Positions 1 to 11,429 of a DNA stretch of 64,000 nucleotides are shown piece by piece. Positions within the stretch are counted from its first letter, which is position 1. Every line of letters starts with the position of its first letter. Location: NCBI RefSeq assembly GCF_000283155.1, contig NW_004454160.1, positions 10,172,087 through 10,236,086 on the forward strand, written 5' to 3'. This stretch comes from Ceratotherium simum simum. Its lineage: Eukaryota > Chordata > Mammalia > Perissodactyla > Rhinocerotidae. The notes below the pieces were generated by a model, which worked only from the letters and a program-made list of their open reading frames with translations, made no database searches and had not been told where the DNA came from. The position numbers were made by a program, and so were the translations under genes.

Positions 1-645
1 TAAGTTGGACCTATCAGCCTAAGAGAAGGACTTAAAGTCTATGCTCGGAAGAGTGGTTTCTTTCTCCCACTGGATGAAACAAGGAAGCACAGAGCCCCAA
101 TTTCCCCTGGCACCATGGGGGTTGGAGAGTTGGAACCATCAGTCTTAGGGAGAAGCCGACGTTGAGGACAACAGAGCAGAAAGATGAGAAGAACCTGGAT
201 CCTTGGTTGGACCACACGTTAAGCCACTTTAAGTTGGGGCTTTCTATCTTGTGGTCAAGTGCATGCGCACCAGTACAAATGCTGCACATCAGGGCAGCCC
301 TCCCCCTGCACACAGATGGAACCTTGGCTCTACTGCAAACAACTATGAGGTTCTGGGGAAAGACCAACAGTCCTCACTCCGAGTAGCTGGGCCCCAAGCC
401 CCCTCACCTGATGCCCACCATCCTCTCTCCCCCGGGTGGGCCAGCCCCACGGAAGACGGCAGCCTGCAGGACGTTTTAGGCTCCAACACTCTTCCCTTAC
501 TCACATGTGCTGAGAAGAGTGGGTTACACGTTCTGAAATCAAGACCAACCCACTTTAATTTTTTCATTTAAAAAGCCTCCCCTTAAACTTCTAGGCTGAG
601 GGAAGGCAGGCTCAGTAGGAACTTGACGTTTATCAAATGGGTGGT
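1..645. other. Intergenic, nothing recognised
   Basis: No recognisable coding, RNA or repeat signature. Overlapping short open frames here have no protein-like character that I can identify. Confidence 0.5.
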
Positions 646-1268
646 TGTTTAGTAATAGAGTATTTAGGGCCTGGCCCGGTTGCATGGTAGTTAAGTTCAC
701 GCGCTCCACTTCGGTGGCCCGGGGTTTGCAGGTTCAGATCCAGGGCGCAGACCTACGCACCATTCATCAAACCACGCTGTGGCAGGCGTACCACATAAAG
801 TTGAGGAAGATGGGCACGGATGTTAGCCCAGGGCCAATCTTCCTCAGCAAAAAAATTGGCAACAAGTGTTAGCTCAGGGCTAATCTTCCTCACAAAAAAA
901 ATAAAAATTAAAAATAAAGTATTTAAACAAGGAGGCCATTATGCTGAGGGTGCTCTGATGCCTTGGTAGCTGTGTGAGCAAACCAAAACCAAAGCCAGAG
1001 CCAACGCACTGGAATCCAAGAAAACGAAATGTAAGGACAACCAACCACAAACAGCCAACTAGGCTTTCCCAATAAGGCAACCACTTAAGCTACAGCCCAT
1101 CAAATAATTTCTTTACTTTGCTTCAGGTCTATCTGTAAAAACTTTGCCCCTAGTTCCCGTCTGTGGAGAGCTCCTAACCACCTTTGGTTCGGCGCTGCCC
1201 AGTTAGAATCCATATATGCTCAAATAAACTCTTGAGAAATTTTAATGTGCCTCAATTTCCTTTTCACA
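646..1268 (+). mobile_element. LTR split by an ERE (third copy of the 32-37 kb LTR family)
   Basis: Sequence 646-666 plus 926-1268 matches the reverse complement of the LTRs at 32036 and 36947, including GTGAGCAAACCAAAA, CAACCACAAACAGCCAA and the end CTCAAATAAACTCTT with its AATAAA signal. It starts TG and ends CA. No internal retroviral sequence adjoins it, so it is most simply a solo LTR. Confidence 0.7.
667..917 (+). mobile_element. ERE SINE (tRNA-derived), nested in an LTR
   Basis: Head GGCCTGGCCCGGTTGCATGG, B-box-like GGTTCAGATCC, the paired AGGAAGAT...CTTCCTCA tail modules and an A-rich end. Short flanking repeats AGTATTTA at 659-666 and 918-925 mark it as an insertion into the 5' end of the LTR at 646-1268. 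Confidence 0.85.
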
Positions 1269-1384
1269 TGGAATAGAGACTCTTAATCCGAATGGGAGAT
1301 ATCAGACATCCAAGTTGACCCTCCCCTGGGGCGGGGGGAGGAGGACAACGGGACCACTCTCATTCAGGCTGCCAGGAGCAAGAA

Positions 1385-1475
1385 GGATGTACAGTACTTA
1401 ATGCCACTGAATTGTACACTCAAGAATGTTTAAAATGGTAACTTTTATGTAATGTATATTTTATCACAATAAAAT
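1385..1475 (+). mobile_element. L1 3'-end fragment
   Basis: The motif CTGAATTGTACACTCAAGAA...AAAATGGTAACTTTTATGTAATGTATATTTTA...CACAATAAAA is the familiar 3' terminus of older mammalian L1 elements, running into a purine-rich tail. Confidence 0.6.
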
Positions 1476-4239
1476 GAAGAAGAAGAAGGAAAGAGAGACA
1501 AGTGAGGGGCTCAGAGGGCGGCGGGGCAGGGAGACAGCACGTGGAGATCCTACATAACTGCCTTAGAAAGACAGGCATGGGATGCTGTCCTGCTGTCTGC
1601 TGACCTGTGACTTCACTTCCAGGAAGGCCTGGGTGGGGACTGGCTCTGGGGCCATTAGGCTGATGGGCTGGGAAAATGGGGAAAGGCCTGGGCCTGAGTC
1701 AGTAGCAGCAACCAAAGCCGGAACCTTCCAGCAGGCATCTTTCTCCCACTCCCCATCCTCCTATACTCCCCTCCCCACCCTGCCATGGGAGGTGAGGAGG
1801 AACATTCTATTGGGCAGTTACTGTCAGCAGGTGCCGTGACAGGGAAAGCAGGGAGGATGGAGAGGACTAAGTCACCAAGGGCCTTGAACTTGTTGGTTCC
1901 AAGTCCACCTCACAGGCCCCTGGTAGGGCCCGGAGGAGGAGAACAAAAAGAAAGATGCCCAGGTCCCCAGCCATCTCGAGGAGGGTCTCTCTGGTTTTCC
2001 TCAGGTGCTGATGCTCATGAGGAATGTAAGAAAGAAGGAAGGACGGCACTATCTCCCCTTACTCCACCCTGCCCAGCCTAGCCTGGCACAGGCTGAGACT
2101 GAGACAACGCGGGTCTCTAAGTGGGGGGGGCTCTGGTGTGAGAGCAGCAAGGCTGAGCTCAGCTCCTCTCTGTTCTTGGTTTTTGGGAGGAGAAGAGGAG
2201 ATGGAGTGCATAACAGTTGTCCTTCTCATCAACTACATCCCACTAAGGCAGGAGGAGGAGGCCTATAATTCCATATGTCCCCATAGGACTTGGCTATCTG
2301 CTCTTTCCTTCTGCTTCTACAGGCTGAACTGTAGGGTTTTCCCCTAAATATGAAATTCCACCACAATATAACAAAACCTTGGGGTGGGGATGGGGGTTGT
2401 TCATTTGTTAAAACGAAATTTTGCCAGGTGTGTGGGAAATAAATGGATTTTTTTTAAGTAACCAAGATCTCTTGGTGCTAGGCAAATAGTCATGGAGTTA
2501 AGGTACCCTATTTCAGAAAGAAAGAAAAAAAAATACTTTTTCTTGTCCTGGGAAGGGCCCATGTGAGAGTTCCAAAGAAAGTGGGAATTTGGAGATACAG
2601 CTGAATGAGGCCAGCGGCTAGGCAAGACTGTTGGAGGGCAAGATCCAGCTTCCTGCCCCGATGGACAGCACCTCCTCAGCGTGCTGATGCAACCACACAC
2701 ACACACACACACACTCACACTCACACTCACTCACCAGAAGTGCCGACCATCACTAACATTTTAATTTTCCCACCTGACAAGCCAGGCTTCCTGACAGCTG
2801 GCCCAGGATCCAATCCTCACTGACGGAGCTTCAACTCTCTCTGGAGGCTCAACAATTTGTAACCTCCAGAAACATACTCTAGATGTGGGAGGCAGGAAAC
2901 CAGAAGGACCAGGAGATACATATAACATAGGGGATGAGGTAGGGGACTCCCAGCCTGGTCACTCATTCATAATAGTATTTACTGAGCATGTGCCCAATAA
3001 CCCCGTGACGTAGATATTCTCGTGGGGAGCAGGGCACAGGGCAGCGGAAAGGACGTAAGCTTAGACACCAGCTCTTGAGTCCAACTCCTACTCTGCATAC
3101 AACAGTTGGGGAGGTCAGTGGGCAAACAGATGATTCATTCCAGGAAGTGCGGGCTGTCACAGAGGCACCAGGTCCTGTGGTGGCCAAAGAAAAGGCCTCA
3201 AGGAGGAGGGGACTCTGGGGCTGAAGGGTGAGTGGTGTTCACTCAGCAGACATGGAAAGAAGATGTTCCAGCCAGAATAAGGAGTGTTTCTGAAGGCAGA
3301 AAAACAGAGCCCAGTGCTCTGCGGGGCAGTACACAGAGATACAGACTGGAAGTGATGAGCAGCAGGAGATAAGACTGGAGCCTGTCTGCCATGCTGATAA
3401 ATTTAGGCTTCTTCTTGTGGGTGATGAAGAGCCATTTAAAGGGCTCTGGATTATATGAAGAGAGCTTTGGCAAGGGCAAGATGGATGAGCAGAGTCAAGT
3501 CTGGAGATGCTGGGCCAACTAGGAGGCTTTGTCAACAGATGGGGTGTGAGCAAAGGGAACCCAGCCTGTGGTGGCAGAAGTAGGGTGGATCCAAAGGGAT
3601 AAACTTTAGACACAGGTGGGTTTTAGAGTTGGGTGAGGAAGAAGGAAGAGTAGCAGATGACGGGGGTTTGGGAGAACTGTGTAGATGCTGATGCTATTCA
3701 CCAATTCAGGGCACGCAGGAGAAGGTACATGCATCTGTCAGGATCCCTACAAGAAACAGGGGGCCTGCTCAAATTAGGATAATGCATGAAAGGTTTCTGC
3801 ACAAAGATGTGGGCATGGTGTAGGGTAAACACAAGAGCTAATGCAGGAACCCGGGGCTAGGAAGTGCAGAGTGGAGGAGCTTCAACCACCTCCAGGCTAG
3901 AAGACGAGGGAGAGACCAGTCACTGGACCAGAAGGAGAGAGTCTCATAGAGAAGTTGTCTTGAGAGGATCTGTGACACGTTGGCCAAAGGACAGCCAACC
4001 CAGGTGACCTCACCAGGAGCATGTCAGAGGAATAAATGCCTACCTCTACTTTCTTCCTTTCCTCCAGTCTTCTGAGGGCTCCCCCTAGCCAAACGCAACT
4101 GGAGGCCAGCCAGCACAGGAGCCCATCGATGCCACCCCTACAGGTCAGCCTCTGGGACAGAGAACAGGGCAAAGGAGGCAGGGAATGGACTTGAGGAGCC
4201 AATGGACACTCTAAGTAAAAAGCAGATTTGGAGAAGTGC
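1476..4239. other. Intergenic, no gene seen
   Basis: No gene is supported. Purine-rich blocks around 3180-3700 resemble an old dispersed mammalian repeat of unassigned family, similar in texture to 40905-41850. A CA microsatellite lies at 2694-2734. Confidence 0.4.
2694..2734. repeat. (CA)n microsatellite with CACTCA variants
   Basis: About ten CA units from 2694 pass into imperfect CACTCACACT repeats ending near 2734. Confidence 0.9.
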
Positions 4240-4244
4240 AGCAC

Positions 4245-4400
4245 AGTGCCAGAGAGAGCCCCCTCTCTGCTGCTCCTCGCTGTGTGGGCTTTGGCCAGGT
4301 TACTTAACCTCTCTGACCCTCAGCGAGAGGTTGCGGCTGAATACTTAGGAGGCATCAGAGGAAAGGTAGACACCTTAGGTGTGGCTGCCATTTCCTGGAG
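4245..4400 (+). mobile_element. MIR fragment
   Basis: GCTTTGGCCAGGTTACTTAA then CCTCTCTGACCCTCAG is the conserved MIR core in plus orientation. Confidence 0.6.
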
Positions 4401-4948
4401 AATGCGTAGCAGGGGCAGAGGGGCTAGGGGACCTGGGGAAGCTTGAGGAAAGAGTCCGAGGAAGGATTCCAAGGAAGGAGGCTGGGAAAGAGCCACCAGA
4501 GAGAGTCGGCAGTGTTCTCCTCTGGGCTCCTCCAGCACTTTCCTTCAACTTCTCTCACAGAATTTTCTTGCCACTGTTTCCATCTGCCTCCCCATCAAAG
4601 TGTGAGCACCCTTGACCCCCAGCCATCTAGGCTGACACATGCTCAGTCCTTGTTGGTTGAGCGAATGAACCAACAACACAGAAGAATCTGCCCCTGAGAA
4701 CTGGGGAGTTGGTTAGCGGGTTCCCGCAGAGAGTAGACCACAGCCTGGGGTTGGAGCAGGACATCAGGCTGAAGGATAGCGGCAAGGTCCTGCGTCCATT
4801 TGATGGACACTAACTAGGGATTACCATGTGGCAGACGCTGCACTCAAGACTAGAGACTCAGTCTCTGGGCTTGAGAGACAGCCATCTGGATAAGCGTGAC
4901 AGTCCCCCATAACAGAGCTGCCCACATGGCCTCTCTGAGCACAGAACA

Positions 4949-5513
4949 TTGTGATACCAGCTCAACATAAGGTTGACATAAGGGAAGCCATATTGTAGAA
5001 AAGAAACCATATTGTAACTTTGAATGACCTCTGATTAACTAACTCAGACATGCTCTGCAGATTTTACAGCCCCTCCCAGCTGCTATAAGTTGATAACTTT
5101 GTTCTTTTGAGTTCCTTAGGAATGTGATGATCCCCAGGCAGAGAGCCTATGCTGATAGCCATCATCAATGACAACTGAATGATCAGGGTGTAGGGCGTTG
5201 CTCTAGTCTCTGATGCATATCCAGTAAAACAAAAGACTATCAGATGTCTAAAACCAGATGTCTGTCCCCACCCAGAGATCAGATGCCCCCACCCGGAGAC
5301 CAGATGCCTCCTCCACTCTGAGACCAGCTCCCTATATAACTGGCCTGTAGTCTTTGTTCTATAAGATACTGGCCTGTAGTCTTTGTTCTATAAGATGGTT
5401 CTTTCGGACATTAGTCAGCCATCTTCCCCCTTGCTAGCAAGCTGTAATAAAACACTTTCTCTCCTACCACCCTGCCTACTGACTATTGGCATGTCTTGCA
5501 GCAGGCCGATGAC
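4949..5513 (+). mobile_element. Solo LTR-like element, family unassigned
   Basis: The block starts near TGTGATACCAGC, has a TATA-like CTATATAA at about 5333, AATAAA near 5447, and ends near GATGACA. This order (U3, TATA, poly(A) signal, short T/C-rich U5) is that of a retroviral LTR. A perfect 29-bp tandem duplication occupies 5339-5396 just after the TATA. I saw no primer-binding site or coding remnant next to it, and no clear target-site duplication. Confidence 0.6.
5339..5396. repeat. 29-bp perfect tandem duplication
   Basis: Copies 5339-5367 and 5368-5396 are identical, beginning ACTGGCCTGTAG and ending CTATAAGAT, immediately downstream of the LTR TATA-like box. Confidence 0.95.
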
Positions 5514-5759
5514 ACTCCTCCACCTTGGGTAGTAATAGTTGTTGGGGGAGTGGGGGCGGGCAGGTTGGGAGGTGGGGGAAGTTGAAAAGCATCCTGGGAA
5601 TGAGCAGAGCCTAATTTTGGGGGCAGGGGGGACATTCAGAGATTAACCCAGTTCAGTATTTAGAACAAAAATTGAATGCAAGAAGGAGTTGAGAGACCAG
5701 ACTGGAGAGGTCAGCAGATAGGACCTCACGGAAGACCTGAGCGCCCAACCTGGACTTTT

Positions 5760-6012
5760 TTTTTGGTGAGGATGATCAGCCCTGAGCTAATGTCCATTGC
5801 CAAACTTCCTCTTTTTTTTTTTTTTGCTGAGGAAGATTAGCCCTGAGCTAACATCTGTGCCCATCTTCCTCTATTTTGCATATGGGATGCCGCCAGCGCA
5901 TGGTTTGATGAGCGGTGCATAGGTCCGCCCTGGGGATCAACCTGCAAACCCCCTGGCCGCAGAAGCGGAGCGTGTACCTAACTTAACCACTACGCCACTG
6001 GGCCAGCCCCCG
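5760..6012 (-). mobile_element. ERE SINE with target-site duplication
   Basis: Minus-strand ERE with T-run, two AGGAAGAT-type tail modules and head GGGGCTGGCCC. Flanking repeats ACCTGGACTTTT at 5748-5759 and 6013-6024 are identical. Confidence 0.92.
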
Positions 6013-6024
6013 ACCTGGACTTTT

Positions 6025-8069
6025 AAGCAAGTCCAAGACAGTGGGGACCCCTGAGGGGTTTTGAGCAGGAGAAGAGCATAGTCAGATGTGCTTTGGTGTG
6101 GACTACTGCCAAGGGATATTTAGTATGCAGCATCTGATGGTCGTTATAATAATTATTGTGACAAGGCTTCCTCAGAGTGCAGTTTTTGTCTTGCAAATGG
6201 GAACAAGGTCCCAGCCCACCAAGCCATGAAGCAAAGCCCAGGTCCCTGGTGAGGGTGGGGTCACTCTGTGCGCTGAACCTCTGAAAGCTAGCCCAGCCCC
6301 ACTTATCTCTGGGAAACACGCAGCCAGTTCTTCTCATACTAGGAGCCTGTCCACCTGGAAAAGCTCATATAAGCGGCAAGGCCTGACATAGCCCCTCTGC
6401 TCCCTCTGTGCTCTGCTATTACAAACCCAGAAGGTTTACTGGGGGGTCGTGGTCTGTGAGTTGCCATGAAGAAGCAAACAGTTGTTTGCCAGTCCGTGGA
6501 AAAGAGTGGCAGAGCCAGTGAGCTCCATAACCCCTCACACAGGATAAGCCATGGAAACACTTGGAAAAAAAAATTCAGATGGTCTGAACACAGGGTTGAT
6601 GGAGCATCGGAGCAGACAGCTACAGGAGCCACCTGCGCACGTGGCCGGCCAGGAAAGCGGGTACCCACAGGAAGGGGATATTATTTCCACCTGGTGTCGA
6701 TGGACCAGGGCAATAAGCAGAAGCTGCTATGGGAATTCTGACAGCCGAAGCTTCATATTGGGTGATAAATCTGCAGTGGCCAATACCCCATTAAAATATG
6801 CTGGCCGCATCCTCCTAGAAGCCTCCAGGGGCCCCTGACCCAGTTCAGGGGCTCCATCACTCTCTTCTTCTCATTAAAGAATAATCCTTCAATTTCTGAA
6901 GCTGCAGAGAGTATGTGGGTGACTGCTTTAGTATTATTATTTAATCAAACTCTTTTATGCATTTTAAATATTTCATTAAATAAACAAAAGCAATTAAATT
7001 AAAAACAAATAACTCTCCTGGTGGCAGATTGGGGACCTTCTTCAGCATAGGGACATTTGCTACTTCCCTCTTTTTTTCCTCACATAAGATTTAATGACTG
7101 AATGTGCCTTTTCTTGAGGAGAAGATGAACAGGGTATGGATCCACACAGCCGGATTCTTTAAGGTCTGGGGTCTTAGGAAGCACAGTGGGCAGGGGGCAC
7201 ATGACCTGAGGGCATGGGCCAGCTGCCTGGCACCAGGGAGGGAGCTCTGCCCCTTGCCTGCCCTCAGGAAAAAGGTCACCCCAGCCCCCTGCTTCAAGCT
7301 GCCCTGCCCAGAGGCCGGAAGAGTCCCAGGGTTGGATTAGAAACAGGCAGGAGCGGAGGCTGCTTGTGGCATTGTGAACAGAGACACATCTAGTCTTAAA
7401 TCAGAACATGGTAGGACCAGAAAAAGACTCCTTGGCTCTCTTTAACCCAACTTCCTCCATCTACCTCCACCCCTCCCAGCCACCTCCTGCCCTCATTTTT
7501 CCAGGAGTGGGGGAGGATGGGAGTGGGCACACAACCCGAGGGCCTTCTAAGTCTTCTATCCAATGGGAACTTGGCATACAATTTCCGCCATTGACTATAA
7601 AGTAATTCAGGAGAGGTAAGAGTTTCATGCCATAGGCGGGTGCCGATTGATGGTAACGGCTGCCTAGAGAAATGTGTTGAGACTGAGTCTGAAGCATGTC
7701 TGGGCTCAGCAGGAAATAGTGCTGCATTGATTGGTGATGTCTGCCTTGAGTTCAGATGGGAAATATTGGCACTCATGCCATGTGTTTCCTAACCAGGGGA
7801 CTCTACTCAGAAATAATCCAATTACACTAGAAAATATCAATGAGATAATAACCACAGGCTCAGGATCAAGGGAGTTTCAACTTCCAGTGGGAGACCCCAG
7901 TTGTTTTTGCCTCTGATCACAGAAGTGAATTCTAGCAATGCCTTTAGCCTCATGGTTCAGGTCACCCAGTTGGAATCAGTTATTCTATTGAGCTATGGAT
8001 CACTGGTGTCGGCAATGGAGTTATGATCCATCAATGCTTTCCCCAGCCCTGGCGTTTCATGGAATAAAC
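6025..8069. other. Intergenic, no gene seen
   Basis: Several 60-126-codon open frames on both strands overlap one another here, without domains or splice context. AT-rich DNA lies at about 6930-7015. I identified no repeat family with confidence. Confidence 0.4.
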
Positions 8070-8313
8070 TTTTTTTTGGTGAGGAAGATTGGCCCTAACC
8101 TAACATCTGTTGCCAATCTTCCTCTCTTTGCTTGAGGAAGAGTGGCTCTGAGCTAACGTCTGTGCCCATCTTCCTCTATTTTGTATGTGGGATGTTGCCA
8201 CAGCATGGCTTGATGAGTGGTGTAGGTGCGTGCCCGGGATCCAACCCCGCGAACCTGGCTGCTGAAGTGGAGTGCGCCAAACTTAACCACTACGCCACCA
8301 TGCCAGCCCCCTA
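8070..8313 (-). mobile_element. ERE SINE
   Basis: T-run, two degenerate AAGATTGGCCCTAACCTAAC-type modules, TTTTGTATGTGGGATG core and tRNA-like head with CCCGGGATCCAACC, in minus orientation. No clear target-site duplication. Confidence 0.88.
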
Positions 8314-8853
8314 ACCATTTTTTTTTTGTAACCTTTTGGCAAAGAGGCCAGGGCTGAATGCTAGAAAGCCTGCCTCTTGGGATGCCAGTCCTTTCTAGGG
8401 AGGTCAACCACCCTGGCCATCCCGGACAGAGGCTACGTGACACATACATATGGGCCAAGATGATTCCTACAGGCTCAGAGGATTTCCCCCAAATAATGAA
8501 ACACTCTTCATTTTTCTTCAGTTAATGTTTACCCTCTCAAAGTGGTTCTTTTCAGCTCCGAGCTGAAAATAAGACCCAGCACATACCGGTCTCAAAGTCA
8601 GTGGTTCAGGTCTCAAGGTCATTGGTTCCCACCATGCCCATGCAACATCACTTTGAGAACTGTTTCCCAGAGGCCAATAACTAATTCCCTTCAGGGGCTG
8701 GAGTGGCTACAAGGGGTCAGCCATCCTAACAGGGATGTGCCTCATCCTCTACACACATCCCTCTGGTTCTAAATTGACTGTGGAGGTGGAGGGGGCCATA
8801 CTGCCTTCGGGAGTCTCCTTCTGGGAAGGGCACTCTATCATGGGTGGGAGGTG

Positions 8854-8881
8854 CCTCTCTCTCTCTCTCTCTTTCTCTCTC
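8854..8881. repeat. (CT)n microsatellite
   Basis: CT dinucleotide run interrupted once by TTT. Confidence 0.9.
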
Positions 8882-9236
8882 ATTTTGAACAAGATAACAG
8901 GCCCAACCTGAATAGAGTTTGGAAGATTCACAAAGGCAGTATGTGTCACTTGCAAAGCAAGCCTCTCGGTTACCAACCAGCTCAATCTGCTGGAAAGGGC
9001 TTCAGTGTCCCCCTGGGGTGCAGCCCAACAAGGCCACATGTGACTGGACAGAGAAGAAAAGAAAATTGGGTAGAACCTGCCTTGGATGAGAGAGTTAATG
9101 AGCATGAGATTGAAGATCATTTATTGAGGTGGGGAAATGTTAACATTATATGGCTGGGTGGAAAAAGTTGGAGGCAAAAAAGAATGTGCAATGTGATTCC
9201 ATTTTGCATTTGTATGTATATGAGCACACGCACAAA

Positions 9237-9262
9237 CACACACACACACACACACACACACA
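9237..9262. repeat. (CA)13 microsatellite
   Basis: Thirteen uninterrupted CA units, preceded by CA-rich variants. Confidence 0.95.
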
Positions 9263-11429
9263 GACTGAAAAGAAAGGAACTGAAATATTAACGCTTCATC
9301 CTGGGGAGGAGGAATTGCTCATGACCTTGGGTTTGGTTTCATTTGTGCGTTTGTCTTGGTGGTTCTTTTGTCTTCATACATTTCTGTGTTTTCTATGTTT
9401 TCTGTTTGAACATGCGTTTTCTTTGTAACAGAAAACGAAGTAAACGTTATTTTAAAGTAATTATAAAAGGGTGGGAAAAGGAAAAATAAAAAAGAACAAG
9501 GAGTATTGGGGTTATTCAGAACTACGCTGACATCCTCATTCTGTCCCTTTTTAGTTGGTCTTCTTAGACAAATTATTGGTCTTCCTTGGGCCTCTGTTTC
9601 CTCTCCCTAAATCACCTAGACACTACATGCTTAGAGAAGGCAAACCTATTGTTTTATGATGGTTGGTTGTTTTCAGAGCAAGGGTGCTTAGCAGCCAGCA
9701 AAAGATGGTTGTGGTGCCAGGAAGAGATTTTAGGCTTCCTCTGCTGAGACTGAGGGTCTAGAGAGGATGTGAGGCAGCCTGGGGGAACCCAGGAAATCTA
9801 CAACTGGCAGGCGCCCATACTTGCCATCCACATGCCCAGCAGCACTCCGACGCAGGCGTGGGGTGTGCAGACACCAGAAACCTTTGGGACTCCAGTGCAA
9901 GACTCCAGCCCTGTCTGTGGCCATGACTAATATGAGCTGACCCTCAAGACTCTGGGACACAATCTCCCAATGCAGCCAGCAGACATGTTCTTTCTGAAAC
10001 ACTGTGTAAGTGCTTGCAAGTGGGGGGGCCAAGCTGGGCTGGGAGGGGGCGAATAGATGAATTCACCTGCAAGTTGGTGAGACCCACAGCCAAGTAAAGT
10101 GGCTGGACCTCCATGGCAGTGGCACAAGAGACATAGGGATGCCAGGATGGGGTTGAGCATGGCTCCAGGGGCCTTTTGGGGACATTGAACACCATGGGAA
10201 AAATAGTGGCCACATCCACAGTGGAACAGCAGCTCCTGCCAAAAGAAGCAGACCCGGCTCCATTCTGCCGTGTAAATCTCACCCCAAACACTCAAGTTAA
10301 TTTCAGTGAGAGCTGCCCAGAGCTCCCAACTGGGCACATAATTTCACCTTCTTAATGAATCACCCGGAGTCCTTCTGTCTTAAGAAAAACAAGAGGAGGG
10401 ACAGCCAGAATTTGTCAAGAAATTAATTGAAAACAGCAATGAGAGTCTCATGAATACATAATAAGACAGCAATTTGCTCCTTTCTCAAAGGCAGACTTGG
10501 AGGCTGGGGACCTTCCCTGTGGGACCTGCTGACCCAGGGGCCCTCACTTCTGAGAGGAGATGCTCCTGCCACCAGCTAACAGCAGCTGTTCCCTCTGTAG
10601 CAAACCTAAAAAGTAACACATCCTCATCCACCTCCCAGCCCAGGAGCCGGGGCCACAGACATCACATGGCATCAAAGGTGGCTCTTCCAAGAAAAGCAAG
10701 AAAAAAATGCCTCTGTGCGTTGCACGCTCCTGAAAGAGGCTCTTCCGTTTATTCATTATGGTTCATTTATGTGTTTGCATTGAGAAACTCCTTTCTTGTG
10801 TACATGAGACCAGACTAGAATCCAAGCATTTCAGAGCTGGAAGGAAACCCAGACATTAGACAGCAACCCCAGTGCCCATCGTAGCACCCAGGACTCAGGC
10901 ACAATGTCATCCTTTGATGGGTGAGAATATGGAGGCCCTGGGAAATGTCAGGACTGGTCACGGTCACACACACAGTGAAAACGCAAATCTGCAGCTCGCA
11001 ACTCACTCTCCCACATTGCTCTTTCTTCAGTTTATTCAACAAACCAGAGCGCACGGTGAGGAGGCAAAGACGAATAAGACAGAGCCCCTGCCCTCAAGGG
11101 ACTGGCGGGAAAAACAAGGACGTGAATGACTGTGATGCTAAAAAATAACACTAATCACCCAAAACCTGAAAATAAGGCCATGAGAGGACAGCATGTCCTT
11201 CCAATGTCATTTGGTGATTGTTTCACAAGCCCACCCAAGGATTACTTAATGACCTAGGGGAATGTATCTCTGTTTGGCCTGGCTGTTTACCATTAATTAA
11301 GGGCTCAGACTCTGAAGTTACATGTTAACTTGTAGATTGTGTCCAGTAGAGATATAATTTCTATCCAATAGAAAAGACAACACCAAAGATTGATTTTTAA
11401 TTGCCCTGTAGGACATTAATCAGTTTTGT

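Larger units (their letters stand above)
8314..11429. other. Intergenic, no gene seen
   Basis: Holds CT and CA microsatellites (8854-8881, 9237-9262) and weak traces of old SINE/L2 material at 9540-9640 and 10810-11110. Overlapping minus-strand open frames of 66-136 codons at 9927-10337 resemble no protein I know and are best read as chance. Confidence 0.4.

Noticed and set aside
9927..10337. Overlapping minus-strand open frames of 66-136 codons as a possible gene
   Set aside because: Three frames overlap in the same GC-rich stretch, none resembles a known domain or has splice context, and frames of this size are expected by chance in 64 kb.
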